Below, piece by piece: positions 24,956-36,928 of a DNA stretch of 64,000 bases. This DNA is from Ailanthus altissimus. Lineage: Eukaryota; Streptophyta; Magnoliopsida; Sapindales; Simaroubaceae. A program made the position numbers and the translations under genes. The notes under the pieces were generated by a model. It did not search any database, was not told where the DNA came from, and was given only the letters and a program-made list of their open reading frames with translations. Numbering within the stretch: position 1 is the stretch's first letter; each line of letters starts with the position of its first letter. The stretch spans positions 7,412,501 through 7,476,500 of the forward strand of contig OX327690.1 in the NCBI GenBank assembly GCA_946807835.1. Direction: 5' to 3'.

Positions 24956-25650
24956 ATGTGGTGCCATGTGGAACAAATTGATGCACACTTTGTAGCTCAC
25001 CCAATTGCCCTGATGCATGAGCATAAGGACGTGCGTCAGCAAGGCGCGTGCAACCATGCACCGGTGCATAGAGATCCATATACGATTCGTGCATCACGAG
25101 ATTCACGCAGATCCAGTCCTGAATCAGTCATTTTATTACCCTTTTTAACTTTTTGTACCTATTTTCAACCTTATTTTAATATTCTTAACACATCTTAATA
25201 TTAAATTTACACATTTTAAATCTACATCTATAAACCAACAACAAAAACACATTTTGTCCTATTTTTTATTTCTTTAACTCCACAATCTTTATTTCATTTC
25301 TATTCTTCAAAATGTCATGTATTTCAAACCGATCTACAAATTGTGACAAATTCAATTGATTTTAGACAATTTTGTGAATATGAGATAAAGAAAAAAATAT
25401 GAGAGAGAGAGAATGAACTCTATTCAAACTTTAAAAAAAAATTGTTAAATAAATATATAATAAAAAATTAAATTTTTTAATATAAAAGAATAAAATAAAA
25501 AATAAAAATATTTGTTTATATGTGTTTTGTGTTTAGGGGCAAAATAGTCCAATGGTCATGTTTTTGGTTAATATAATTAAAAAAAAATTTACTAGGTCAA
25601 AATAATATACAAGAATCGTTTTTAGGTCAAATTTAGTGTTTTCCTTATTT
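24956..25650 (+). repeat. Non-coding block resembling 19549-20150
   Basis: It begins GCCATGTGGTGCCATGTGG with a patch of higher GC to 25130, then 'cctattttcaaccttattttaatattcttaacacatc', GAGAGAGAGAG at 25400 and GGGGCAAAATAGTCC at 25536. The order parallels the block left of the MULE gene. The 80-codon frame at 24956-25198 is probably chance. Confidence 0.3.
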
Positions 25651-25708
25651 ATAACCTTTGAAAATTTCTTTTGCAAGTTTTCATTTTTTTAGATGGGTTT
25701 TAGAAAGT

Positions 25709-25795
25709 ATAGCCTTATATATATATATATATATATAGCCTTATATATATATATATATAAATGTATGTATATATATATGTATGTATATATATATA
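25709..25795. repeat. TA-rich microsatellite
   Basis: Two runs of (TA)n followed by (TATG)/(TATA) steps. A 63-codon frame over it (Tyr/Ile alternation) is a by-product of the repeat. Confidence 0.95.
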
Positions 25796-25799
25796 TTTA

Positions 25800-26353
25800 T
25801 ATTAAAACATTTGATCTCTCTCTCTCCTATAATATTGTTGTTGATTATTTAAGCCATTTTCATTTTCATTTTCATAAGGGATGATGATATCTTTATTTTG
25901 AAAGTTTGTCCTAATTTTCAATTTTATCTTGCAAGTTATAAAAAAATAAAAATTGTCTTAATCTATTAGCTTATTGCCATTTATTTTTATTATAGAAAAA
26001 TAAAATCGTAACTCAATGTAAAAAGGAGATGCAAACTAATATATAACATGTCAGGTCAAAAGACCATGTGTCAACCACAAATTGATCCACAAAATTTTAT
26101 TAATATTAAATTTTTATAATAATTTTGATATTAATTTTTTCTCTTCTTTTGTCTTCTTTCATTTTTCTTTTATTTTTTTCCATACTCTCTCTTTGTCATC
26201 TCTATGCCTTCTCTCTCAATCACTTTTTCATCATCTAAGCATTCAATTATGTTCACTAAATTTTCCTCCACAAACTTAATTGATTACAAATTCACAATTT
26301 ACAAACTAACCTCTCATTTCATTTCTCTCCGTTACTATAACCTCTACCTTAAA
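25800..26353. other. Upstream region of the RPI pseudogene
   Basis: Pyrimidine-rich from 26130 on ('cttcttttgtcttctttc'), as plant leaders often are. It may include the old promoter and leader of the pseudogene that starts at 26354. No clear TATA box was identified. Confidence 0.35.
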
Positions 26354-27160
26354 ATGGCCTCCTTATCCTATCTCTCCTCTCTACCGCTCAACTTTCATCC
26401 ACTTTTTCCCATCCGCCTCTAAAACCCCTAAGCCACCCCCCACCTTCCCCCTCCTCTATTAAAGCCCAAGCTATCCCTACTCTTACCCAAGATGACTTAA
26501 AGAATCTTGTTGCCAACAAGGTCGTTGACTATGTCAAAATTTGGCATGGTCCTCAGCTTTGGCACCGACTTTATCATTGCCTTTTTTTAGAGATCGGGCA
26601 CTTGTCATTAACCCAAAAGATTAGCTTATTAGGTATTGTTGCCTACCCACTTATATATACCCAAAATTCACCCAATTTTTATTTAATGTGGGATGTGACA
26701 TTCTCTATCGCCCAATCACGTGACGTCTTCATCACAGTCTAGCCCAAACTCAAGAACTAATGTATTTCATATTGTCTATCTCTTTAGAGTTATAGGATCC
26801 ACTACCCACACGAATATCCCTATGAGAGTTCAAGAGACAATTTTTAAAGCCCATTTGACCTTTTTTGTCGTCCCTATAAAGACATGAAAGACTCACTTCC
26901 TACGTGATAATTTTTATTACGAAAATTTTATGGACCATATGTGAATGAGAATTTAGGTTTACTCTGATACTATTTATCACAGGTTGGGTATTTGTCATTG
27001 ACTCAAAAGATTAGCTTGCTAAGTAATGCTACCTACCCAACCATATATACCCAAGATCTATCGAATTTTTATTTAATATGGGATGTGACACTTTATTGTC
27101 AACAAAATCGGCCGCCTTTTAAATTATGACAAGTTAATGAACATTGTCAGAATCTCAGAT
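26354..27160 (+). pseudogene. RPI: Ribose-5-phosphate isomerase (plastid type) pseudogene, split by a TRIM
   Basis: From ATG at 26354 it reads MASLSYLSSLPLNFHPLF, a plausible plastid transit peptide, to a stop. In another frame from 26461 it reads KAQAIPTLTQDDLKNLVANK then VVDYVK. After one extra base it continues GMVLSFGTDFIIAF. These match the start of plant ribose-5-phosphate isomerase, including the phosphate-binding GMVLGLGTGSTAAF loop. The insert 26586-27090 follows, after which IVNKIGRLL and LMNIV continue the same protein to about 27160. The intact enzyme interconverts ribose-5-phosphate and ribulose-5-phosphate in the pentose phosphate and Calvin cycles. Two frameshifts, a stop, loss of loop glycines and loss of everything after about residue 80 make it dead. 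Confidence 0.85.
26586..27090 (-). mobile_element. TRIM element inside the RPI pseudogene
   Basis: On the minus strand: LTR 27090 to 26975 (TGTCACATCCCATATTAAAT ... CCAACCTGTGATA), then AATAGTATCAGAGTAAACC (initiator-tRNA-Met primer site), about 275 bp of non-coding interior, a purine-rich GGGCGATAGAGAA and a second LTR ending near 26586. The full LTR is 116 bp. Flanks CTTTT (26581-26585) and CTTTA (27091-27095) fit a worn 5-bp target-site duplication, and the host reading frame resumes across it. No protein is encoded, so it needed a helper element. Confidence 0.8.
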
Positions 27161-28765
27161 TGTTTGATTTTGGTTTTACTTAGCCTTAGCTTGTTTGGTT
27201 TTCTTCACGTTTTCATAATTTCTTTACGTGTCATTCTCCATTCGATTCCCCCTTTGTTAGAGATTAAAACCAAACAAAAGGGGGATTGAAGAGAGATTTG
27301 AATGTCATGGAGTATTTGAATTACCGAGGGATTTGAATAAAACTTTTCGTCGAAGAAATGACCACAAGTGATTTGCAAATAAGCTCTTAGTTGGAGCAAA
27401 TTTACAATGAAATTTAAGACTATATGATTACATGTTTGGATATTGAATTTGTGAGTTTGAATTGAAGTTTAGAATGTAAGATGTGACAATTGTACGAAGA
27501 AGGAGATGGTAAAGATGCAATGGTAAAGAAGAGGAGGATTTGAAAGACAATTTTTAATTTTTGGAGGGTTTATTAGAAAAGAGAATATGAATAAAGTTTG
27601 GCTCCATAAATAATGATGACGATGGTATTAGGTGACGAAGGAGGAGAAACTACAAAAATGGTGTGTTTTGGCTGTGTATGATTATGAATTATGATGAGGG
27701 GTTTATTTTGTACGAATTACTTTAGATGAGAGGTCTTGATTATTAATTGATGGGTTTTGACAAGTCCGCCATTTTAATTATTATGTTCAACTAACTTAAC
27801 AAATAACAAAAATTAGGTTATTATATAACAAAATTAGCAAAGCTGTCTATACAAACAAAAACAGACTAATGAAATATGACAAATTTAAATTTTTTAAAAC
27901 TCTTGAGATAAAGTTAAGAATTAAACCAAACTAATTGGATAAAAATATCTTTAGCTCCTTTTTGTAATCTTATTTAATGATTGAAAACTCGTAGTCGTCC
28001 AAAAATCCTCCCATATTTTTTTAAAAGATGGCAATGGATTAAGGTGATATATCAATGCATGAAAGATTAGTTTTAAATTAAATTTTTGAGTAGTTTGTTA
28101 GATGAGGCAAGGCATGAATAACTTTAGTTAGCGATTTGCAAATTGCAATCATCTAATCTTCTTAAAATTTCCAATATAATAGTAAAGACAAAAATCTGTG
28201 ATGTTTTGCCCATCCAAGTCCACCATTTCACATATGTGATATGACTTTCTATACTTCAATATCTAACATCCTATTCCTACCTTTGATTATTTTTTACTAC
28301 TACAAATTTTTTTAACTTATAATATATATTATAGTCCCTCATAATATAAAATTGAACACTTGCATGTCTCAATTATAAGATTTTAGGCCTCGTTAGCATC
28401 AACCATGGGCATGGGCATGGCACTGCTCTAGGTTGCGGTTGCACTCAAAACTCTGTTGAAGCAAAACTTAGTACCTCTTACCAACGTTTTGTGTACTCAT
28501 TATTCACCTGAAAAATATGCAACGATTTCTGAAAAGAGAAACAAAATATGAATGAATGGAAATGGACATAACAGAGGAATGTACGATAAAAGTATTTGAG
28601 AGAATAAAGGAACAATTCGTTGTCATCATTTCACTCATCTGCAATCATACAATCGTTTTTCAAAGATATCTTCTCAACTTCCAAGTATCTGCAGCTTCTT
28701 TTAGGGAAAAGCAAATAAACCCGAGTTTTATATATATAATTCTTGTAGAAATAAGAAATAAGAAC
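27161..28765. other. No gene seen
   Basis: Non-coding. A short inverted repeat ('gattccccctttgtt' / 'aacaaaagggggattg', 27243-27287) may be a MITE fragment. The minus-strand frame 27205-27399 has no recognisable content. Confidence 0.5.
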
Positions 28766-28766
28766 G

Positions 28767-28799
<33 letters not shown>

Positions 28800-28802
28800 A
28801 GA
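28766..28802. repeat. (GGGTGA)n hexanucleotide repeat, six units
   Basis: GGTGAGGGTGAGGGTGAGGG continues for six uninterrupted units. Its G3-N3 spacing meets the usual quadruplex-forming pattern on the plus strand. It is not the plant telomere repeat (TTTAGGG). Confidence 0.95.
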
Positions 28803-29232
28803 ATTAATTTGTTTAATAAAAGCATGGTATATGAATAAGCCGAATATCTGACAAATATTCGTCCTAGCCGCCCATTGGGCTCCGCAAATTCATAAAGAAA
28901 AAGCAATCCACACCTGAATCAGGTGATCATGATGTTTCAATTTGATCCAATTGGATTATTGGCCTAATTCCTTTGGAGTTTAGCCCTGTACTCCCATCTG
29001 CTCTGCTTCTGCAGACTGCAGGTGTCATTTTACCAATATCATTCATTCCAATTCCATTGCTCTTCTTTCCTTTTCTCTGTCAATGCTTTGCAATTGCACG
29101 TCCCTTTACCTTTTATGCCTGGGCGTTTCTTTTTGCTTCCCGGAGGACCAAATTTAAAGTGATTATCATTTCATGTCTATCTCCATTTCAACCTCCCATT
29201 TTCCTATCCATACAATTAACGAGTTCTGATTT
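28803..29232. other. No gene supported
   Basis: A plus-strand frame of 106 codons (28973-29293) is hydrophobic and Phe/Leu/Ser-rich, with no start context or homology I recognise; it also runs into the MITE. Confidence 0.45.
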
Positions 29233-29356
29233 AGTAAGCGATGAAGCTCATTATTTAATAAGTTTTATATCACTATTTTTTACTGTTAATTAATGTATTT
29301 TAAAATGTTAACATTTAACTAAGAACTCACTAAATAATAAACTTCATCACCCATTA
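29233..29356. mobile_element. MITE-like hairpin, about 124 bp
   Basis: The left arm 'agtaagcgatgaagctcattatttaataag' pairs with the right arm 'ctcactaaataataaacttcatcaccc'. The pairing extends inward as a near-complete foldback. TTA-like trinucleotides flank it. Non-coding. Confidence 0.6.
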
Positions 29357-31291
29357 GATTATTTCTTTACAATTAACTATCTATATAATTATATCTCATC
29401 CTTTCATGACATTACTTTTCTTAAATCTCCTACTTTCAATTTCGTAAATTATTTACGAATTATATTTGCCATCTAAAAAGTGGTCTTTACAGATTGTCTA
29501 TATATAAATATAATCTTACTTTATCAACTAAAGAGGTTTGTGTTATCCATGTAACAAAAAGCAAATCATGGAGATACATTTCATTCTTCTCAAAGCTTTA
29601 CACACTTAATAATTTAATATGTATAAGAATCTATGCATATCAGATTTAATGTCATTGATCAGTTACTTATAAAAAGTTGATTAAAATCGATTCGATCTCC
29701 TAAGGAGCTTCAAGATATGATTATGTTTTAATGAGAAAAAGAGGATGATGTATGCAAATTAATCAAAATTGGAAGTGGGTGCTCTTTTTTTTGTTATTAT
29801 TATTTTCCATTACTTTGTAAAATTCAATCAAATCCTGACAGACATCAAACATACAACTAACCAGCAAATCATTGTTCTATCATAAAATATTGTAAATTTT
29901 GTTTTAGTTGACTTTTTATTATCACCGGCTGCTAGTACTTTAAGTAGTTCATCATCATTAAAAGTTAAAAATGTTTTAATATTGGATGAAGTTTAATGGA
30001 CAGATTTTTTTAGAAAAAATATATAAAGCAAAAGAAGTGTACCTTTCTCTAGTTATAGGATCAAAGTGTGTATTTAGATTAGACCAAAAGCTATATTAAA
30101 CTTAAATGTATATTATGGATAGACCATTTAGTAATTTTCTTTTTAAATAATTTCATATTTTTGATTAAAAGTTAAGATATTATAAAACTTATTGGTATAC
30201 AATTAGAGAATTAATGAAATAATACAATACATATATATTAATAATTACCCAAACTTAAATTCTTTTTATAAAAAGAAATAAACTAGACTCCCCAAATGGG
30301 GACTAAACCCTAAACAATGACAAACCAACCTTTTTGAGCAATGAATCAATTATCCTCACACATAAGGGATAAAATACCCTAGTGTAGGAGGGATAACACT
30401 AAATGCCACCATAATTATTACAAACTTCTCCACCAATTACAACAATAACTCATTCAAGTTCACAACTCACAGCCATACAAAATACAACATAACAACAATG
30501 AAAATATATACAAAATAAAGCTTGGGTCACCAACTCAGCTAAGTTATCAAAATGCCAAAAGACAGCTTGTTGGATATTGTTCGCACATGTGGTGACTGCG
30601 TTGTTCTATGTAGGTGTTTGCGGAGAGCTTAACAGCCGCCGAATTTAATTTTTCCATTAGGTTTGGGTTGTGTGACAACTGCTAGTGAGTTAGTGTGAGG
30701 TAGCGACTGCTTGGCCGATGGTGGGACTGCAAAGGCCAATGGAGGTTCGACAGAGGCCGATAAGGATCGATGAGGCTTAGCAAAGACCGAATGGCCTCAA
30801 TGGAGGGCGAAAATGAGCAATTGACAACCAAAACATCACATCGAGAAGCCAAAAAAAAAGAAAAAGTGAAGCAAAACAAAAGTAAAATAAAATAAAAGAA
30901 CGAAACAACAAAACGAACGACTAGATCAATAGAAAAAGGAAGGAGAAAGGGAGATAGAAAGTATGTATCCCCTAGAGAGGGGACCTTTCTCTGCATTGGA
31001 GATGGAGAATAAGAGTAGTGGTCGGCTAGAATTTTTTTTTTCTTAGTTGAGAGTTTTTTTTTTCTTTTTTTGAGAGAAGAGTTCTTGTGCAATCCCATTT
31101 TAAGATGAGCATATATCGATTAAACCTAAATGAATATTAGAATTTGTATCTTTGGATTAATTTGAAAACTTAGGGTAGTTAATTAGAATCATTGTGCAAA
31201 ATAGGTTTTAAGTTTATGTAAAATAATGATTTATGTAAGATGCATGCAATTCTAGCATTTCAAATATATATATGTTTTTGACATACTTGAT
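29357..31291. other. No gene supported
   Basis: Non-coding by eye. A minus-strand frame of 138 codons (30682-31098) starts inside Lys-rich poly-A coding (KKRKKKLSTKKKK), has a hydrophobic middle and no recognisable domain; I do not call it a gene. Confidence 0.45.
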
Positions 31292-31450
31292 AAGAGTAAT
31301 GTTACACATTCATAATTGAAATAAAAAATTTATATTTTAAAATTTTATATTTTAAATTATACATATTAATTTCATATTAATATGATAGTTATTATATCAC
31401 TTGAAACACAAACTTTATATCTCAACTATATATATATAATATTACTCATT
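31292..31450. mobile_element. MITE, family with GAGTAATRTTA ends, copy 1
   Basis: GAGTAATGTTACACATTCAT at the left pairs with 'ataatattactcattt' at the right (reverse GAGTAATATTAT). The interior is A/T-rich and partly foldback. The copy at 40061-40226 has the same kind of ends. Confidence 0.55.
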
Positions 31451-33342
31451 TGATACGTGATATTTCATAAGTGTTAATAGTTTAATTGATAAATATTTTT
31501 GAATTTGTTCAAAAAATTAAAAAATAGAATGCTTTATCATATTAAAATATATTTAATTTATATTTTATATGATAATAAAAATTAAAAAATCTAATAATCT
31601 TATTTCATTTATTTTTAAACGGTTTTATAAATAGACCTTTGTAGTTTTTCTTTTTCTGCTTTTTCTATTAGTTGACGATTTAAAATTAGAATAGTTTACA
31701 ATAGAAATGGTAAGGCTGACTAGACACCCATTTGTACGTTCTTTATATATATCCTCATATATTAATATATGATACAAGCACTTTGTTGATCATACAAGAG
31801 CAAGACCCCACGTACTTCATGATTTTACATGTATAAATTAAAGTTTCATGCAATATAAAGTTTCATCACTATCTATTAACTGGGTCTCAATCTCATTTCT
31901 CTTATAGCTTTACTTGTAATAATTAATTAGAGGGATACTTTTACTAGGACTCTCTTAAGGGTTAGTCGCAATGTTAAGAAATTATCATGAGAATTATTTT
32001 TTTAGAATAAATTTCTGACGACACCTCTTGATTTTAGTCAGAATTAGGTATTAAACTTTTTCTATTATTTATGATTAATCATTTTTAGGTTAGAGTCATT
32101 GTCTAATACATATGTCAGCATGTTAAGAAAGTTTAAAATTTAAAACTATATAAACATTGTATAACTTAGTACAATGTTATTTAGGAACTATATATATTAA
32201 TATATGATAGTAAATTTGTATTTTATAACATGAAAACATTCATATTGAATAATTGTAATCCAAACCTAATCAGCATAATTAGTTTGGAAGATAATGACAA
32301 TATTTGAATAAGTATTGGAGTTTAATTTTTTTTATATGATTATGGGATCTTAATGAATTACTCGCATGGTCTGTTTCAAAAATTACCAATTATATCATTT
32401 AGTGATATTTTAAACTATTTTTATTGTAACTTTCATCCTATATAATGTAATTGATAATTTTTAAAATTTTAGAGATTTAATAAATAATTTAATAACAATA
32501 TAGAGATTAAAGTGATAATATTTCTTATTTTTTTTAAAATAATCTCTTGCCATAAGTTGACATTTTGATAAACCTCGCGAGGTCTCATTAAAATTCATCA
32601 TTAATTAATTAGTGGAACTAAATTAAAAGGAAGATCCACCTTTTATACCCGACGAGGGAAGAACCACCTTCTCGCTTTCTTTTTCCTTTATCTGCCCCCC
32701 TTTTTTTATTAATAATAATTTGAACTTTCAATATATGTAGCTTTTGTCTTGATTAATTATAAGTGAGCCACCACTTTCACTAAATAAGAGTTCTAAAAGC
32801 CATAAGCAAACACAAAGAAGCCCCATGGAAATGAAGTTGCTTTTTTACTTATAAAAAGGTATTATATGGAGACAAGATTAATCAAAACCCATATTAATAC
32901 CTTGCTACATAATCATTAGTTTAGGTGCCATTAAATATTATTACTATTATTTCTTTTAAGCAATAGATGACAAACCCATATTGTGCTTAATTTTGTTTCA
33001 TATGCAAACAAAAAAAATTTTGTATGGGTTTCTTAGAATTTTGTTGTAAGTTTATATAATACTAGCTTGGTCCTCTATTATTTATATAATTTAGTATTCA
33101 TTTTTCTTTGTTTTTAAACATGGACATGGCACTTGGTGCAAAATGTCAATTGCCAACTTTAGATTGTTTATGACTTTGATTTAGTTTAAATAAATAGAGA
33201 TAATAAACAAAAGCGTAAAAGTTTTTTGAAGAAGAAAAAAATTCTGAATATTATTTATAAAATGTACTTTTTAGACTATAATAAAAATCTTAAAACTGAT
33301 GATAAAAGTTTTTAGATAATTTTATAATTGAAAATATTTAAC
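31451..33342. other. No gene seen
   Basis: A+T-rich non-coding sequence. A short C-rich stretch at 32690-32700 and poly-T runs are the only irregularities. Confidence 0.55.
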
Positions 33343-33350
33343 TTATAATT

Positions 33351-34129
33351 TAGGAATAACAATGGGGTAGGATGAGAGGTCTTTCTCGTACCTTATCTCA
33401 TTTTTTATTTTAAGTTTTGTTTCCCACCCTATTTTTTAAAAACATTAATAGGGTGAGAATGAAAATTTCAGATATGGGAAATACTTTTTATGTTCTCGCC
33501 TTATTTATTTGTTTTTTATTTATTAATATGTAATACTAATTTATATTGATAAAATTTAACAATATAAAAATTTAATCTATATTATGATTAAAAAGTATCA
33601 AACCAAGAAAGTCAAATAATATAAAAATATCTTTCAATAATTAGTAACAAATTTTAAAATAGATAGCAAATAAAACAAACAATAGTATATAAAAATAAAA
33701 ATAAAAGAATCAAATAATGTTCTAATACTTGACATTATTAATTTTTCTGTTAATTGCTTTATATTTTTATAAAAATCAATGACTACCCAACTCAAAAACA
33801 AGCCCTTTGTTATTTATAATAAAAAGAATTAAATTTTAGAGTTTTTAATTAAATTTTTTATTTTTATTAATAAAATTATATTAATAAAACATGTCCTAGG
33901 TAAATATAAATTATAAAATAAAAATTAATAAATTATCTAATATAAATGCATATTACAAACTTATATTTAATATATTTATAAAAAAAAGGGGATAGAAATA
34001 TTTAATTTCATCCTCATCTCATTAATATTTAAAAAATAATGTCTTCTCGTGTCCCATACTATTTTCATAAAAATTACATGATTCTCGCCCTATTTAAGGT
34101 AGAGTCCCGCATGATGTTTTACAATCCTA
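33351..34129. mobile_element. Non-autonomous hAT-like element, 779 bp
   Basis: Ends TAGGAATAACAATGGGGTAG and ...TTTTACAATCCTA give an inverted TAGGA terminus with a degenerate extension (ATGGGG against GCGGGACTC). Flanks TTATAATT (33343-33350) and TTATAATC (34130-34137) match at 7 of 8 bases, the hAT target-site length. Internal 'ggtgagaatg...tctcgcc' phrases are typical of GGGG-ended plant hAT elements. No coding capacity. Confidence 0.65.
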
Positions 34130-34137
34130 TTATAATC

Positions 34138-34890
34138 AATATAAACGATAAACAAATTTATCATAATTTCTTTTTATTCAGTCTTACTTTTATGCTACTA
34201 TTTTGAAGTTGGTTTACAAGTGTTATGCATTATAATTTATATATTAATTTTTATTTTTGTTGTAATGTGATATATAAAATTTATATCCTAATTAAATAAA
34301 GTTAATTATTACTTAATGCATGACAGAATTTAATTAGTAACACATTAATTATAATCTAAATTTTAATTTTTAATGTATATTCTTAATATTATTGTTTTAT
34401 TAATAGACACATTAACATATGAATTTATTTTTCTTATTTTAACAAAACAATTTAGTTAATTGATTGTAAAGAATTTAGCAATCATGTGAAGAATTGATAC
34501 AAAAAAATTTCTTTTAGTTATGAAGTTAAAAAAAAAACACTAGAACACTTTTTTTTTTTAATTGTCACGAGAACACTTTTTTAAAGTTGAAAATATGCAT
34601 CTCCTTCTTAGTTCAAGTTATTTCCACATTAAACGTTTCCAGGTAATTATTATTAAAACTGGAAAGCATTAGTTGCTCAATTATTAGAGATTGAAAAACA
34701 ATCCCTTGTGCTAAAATTTCCCGGAAATAATCTTTCATTAAAAAGAGAGAGAGAGAAATCAATACTCTCCATGGAAGGAATAAAAGAATTACTAGTTCTC
34801 CACGCGTAAAATATCATGATTACCATATTTTCCACTATTGTTTTCAAAAGGCCTAAAAGCTCGGTTAAATTAACAGAAGATTAATAACTA
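34138..34890. other. No gene seen
   Basis: A+T-rich non-coding sequence with GAGAGAGAGAGA at about 34745-34757. Confidence 0.55.
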
Positions 34891-36360
34891 CAATCACATC
34901 CCTCGTCACACTAAAATTGAGTGAGTTTTTTAGGCTCGTGACAAGTACCTATCTTGTAATAAGTGATAACAAAATAAACTTAAATCCTCATTTACATGTG
35001 AATCTAACTTGTAATAAGTGATAACAAAATAAATATAAATTCTAATAAGTGATAACAAAATAAATATAAATTCTAATTTATATGAGTTATAAAATTAAGT
35101 TTCACGTGAAATGTAAATCCTTAAAAAGTAGCTAAAATGTGTAATATGGACTAGATAGTAGTAGGCCCCAAATTTCAGTATTTTATGTCCTAATAAAATT
35201 TGATACATAAAAATAAGCTTTCAAAATATAGTAAGAATTGGTAATATTAAGTTGGCACTTAAGTTTGGGTCATGAAAAATAATTGGAATGTACAATATAG
35301 GATAGGTAGGTCCTAAATTTTAGTATTTTGAGCTTTAGTTAAGATTATCACATAAGTAGTGAGTCAATAAAAAATAGTAAAAATAGACAATATAGACAAA
35401 GTTGACTTCTAAGCTTAGGTCAGACGCGACAAATACCATGTTCTACATCAAATATAAATGTCATGTTCTACATTAGATATAAATTATATGAGTCCTAAGT
35501 ATAATATATGGGTGGGTAACCTGAGTTTGGACTAGATGTAACATGATGAGAGCATCATGTCATTAGGTGGAGGAGAAATTGACATTCCACATCAGATAAA
35601 AATTTAATAAGTCTTGAGTTATAGGGACTTTCACATGGGATAAGAGACCTAAAGAATAATAGGTATGATAATACATGTTAGGTTGGTCTTTGAATTTGGG
35701 CTAAATGTGACAGTGTGTCATGTGATTAATTGGGAGAGAATATAACATCCCACATTGAAGAAAAATTTGATAAATCTTTAATAATATGGATTACGACATG
35801 AAATATAGACCATGAGTAGTGAATCCCCAAAAATAGTAGGGACAAACAATAAAGTAAGAATGGACAATAACAACACAATTGGCATCTAAATTTGAGTCAG
35901 ATATAACAAAGGTGGGAGAGAATGTCATGTTTTATATTTGATAAAAATTAAGTGGGTTTTAAGTATAATATATGGACAAATAACTTAGTTTGGACTAGAT
36001 GTAACATGACGACAACATCACCTAATTGGGTGGAAAAAAATATAACGTCCCCACATTAGATAGAAATTTAATAAGTCTCGAGTAATATGAATTACCACGC
36101 ATGATATGAGTCCCCAAAAATAATAAAAATGTCAATATGTTTACATTAACCCCTGAGTTTAAGTTAAAGGTAACGAGATTGTCAAGTGATTAATTGGAAA
36201 AAAATTTGATATCCCACGTCAGATAAAAATTTGATAAATCTTGATAATAGGCATTACGATGTGGGATAATTGGTTAATAAAGAATGTAACATCCTGTTGA
36301 ACATAAATTTGGTAAGTCTTAAATAATATAAGTTGTCACGTAAGATATGTATCATAAAAA
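34890..36360 (+). repeat. Array of TRIM-derived repeats
   Basis: The LTR start phrase of the TRIM family ('catcccacatcagataaaaatttgataagtc') recurs in one orientation at about 35452, 35580, 35744, 35923, 36043, 36208 and 36285, spaced 77-179 bp. Short interior phrases lie between ('gatgtaacatgatgagagcatc', 'ttaattgggagagaat'). Near 34975-35070 a 32-bp phrase ('aataagtgataacaaaataaa') is repeated three times. Several purine-rich tracts precede LTR-like starts. Non-coding. Confidence 0.65.
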
Positions 36361-36476
36361 GTAATACGCAGCACGTGATATCCTTAAATTAATTAAACAA
36401 TTTGTAGCCATTAAATATATATATAAATAAATAAATAATATTATTTAATAAGTTAATTTTTTAAATTGTTACCAGA

Positions 36477-36523
<47 letters not shown>
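36477..36523. repeat. (AT)n microsatellite
   Basis: About 22 uninterrupted AT units, 600 bp beyond the 3' end of the purine permease gene. Confidence 0.97.
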
Positions 36524-36524
<1 letters not shown>

Positions 36525-36922
36525 CCTTTCACTCTCCGCATCAATTATAATTCCTAATGGTGATGATAATGATGTGTTGATAATGTGAATTTGGCAATGA
36601 TTTCAAATTCCGTCAATATCTTCATTATCCTCTTCAAATTATCAGCATATATAATTTAGATAAGATAAAACTATTTACATATATAATAACAAAAAAATTT
36701 ATACTTCTAAAATTTCATCATAATGATCATCATCATCGTTATCACAATGTCACCATCATCGAACTCTATTATCAACGGTTGTTAATTAATTACCATCTCC
36801 CATCCCTTGAATAATTGATATAATCTCGAAAACTAAGGGATATAATGATCAAAATCTACATCAGCGCGAGAACCATGAATCCAAATGGGATAATAACATA
36901 AAGCTTCCTTAGTTTTTATATT

Positions 36923-36928
36923 TTTATT
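36923..36928 (-). terminator. Possible poly(A) signal of the purine permease gene
   Basis: AATAAA on the minus strand, 186 bp after the stop codon at 37114. It is the nearest canonical signal I noticed. Plant signals are loose, so the real site may differ. Confidence 0.35.

Noticed and set aside
26204..26422. 72-codon frame as an intact small gene
   Set aside because: Its last part is the start of the ribose-5-phosphate isomerase pseudogene; the upstream Met lies in the old leader and the frame ends at the disabling stop.
28766..28802. Telomere-like repeat
   Set aside because: The unit is GGGTGA, not the plant TTTAGGG, and there are only six units.
28973..29293. 106-codon plus-strand frame as a small membrane protein
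   Set aside because: Hydrophobic composition is expected from T-rich DNA; it runs into a MITE and has no recognisable motif.
30682..31098. 138-codon minus-strand frame as a gene
   Set aside because: Lys-rich start from poly-A, hydrophobic middle, no domain, no conserved motif and no visible gene context.
34975..36360. CRISPR-like or satellite array
   Set aside because: Repeats are irregular in length and match TRIM LTR and interior pieces; CRISPR does not apply to a plant nuclear genome.
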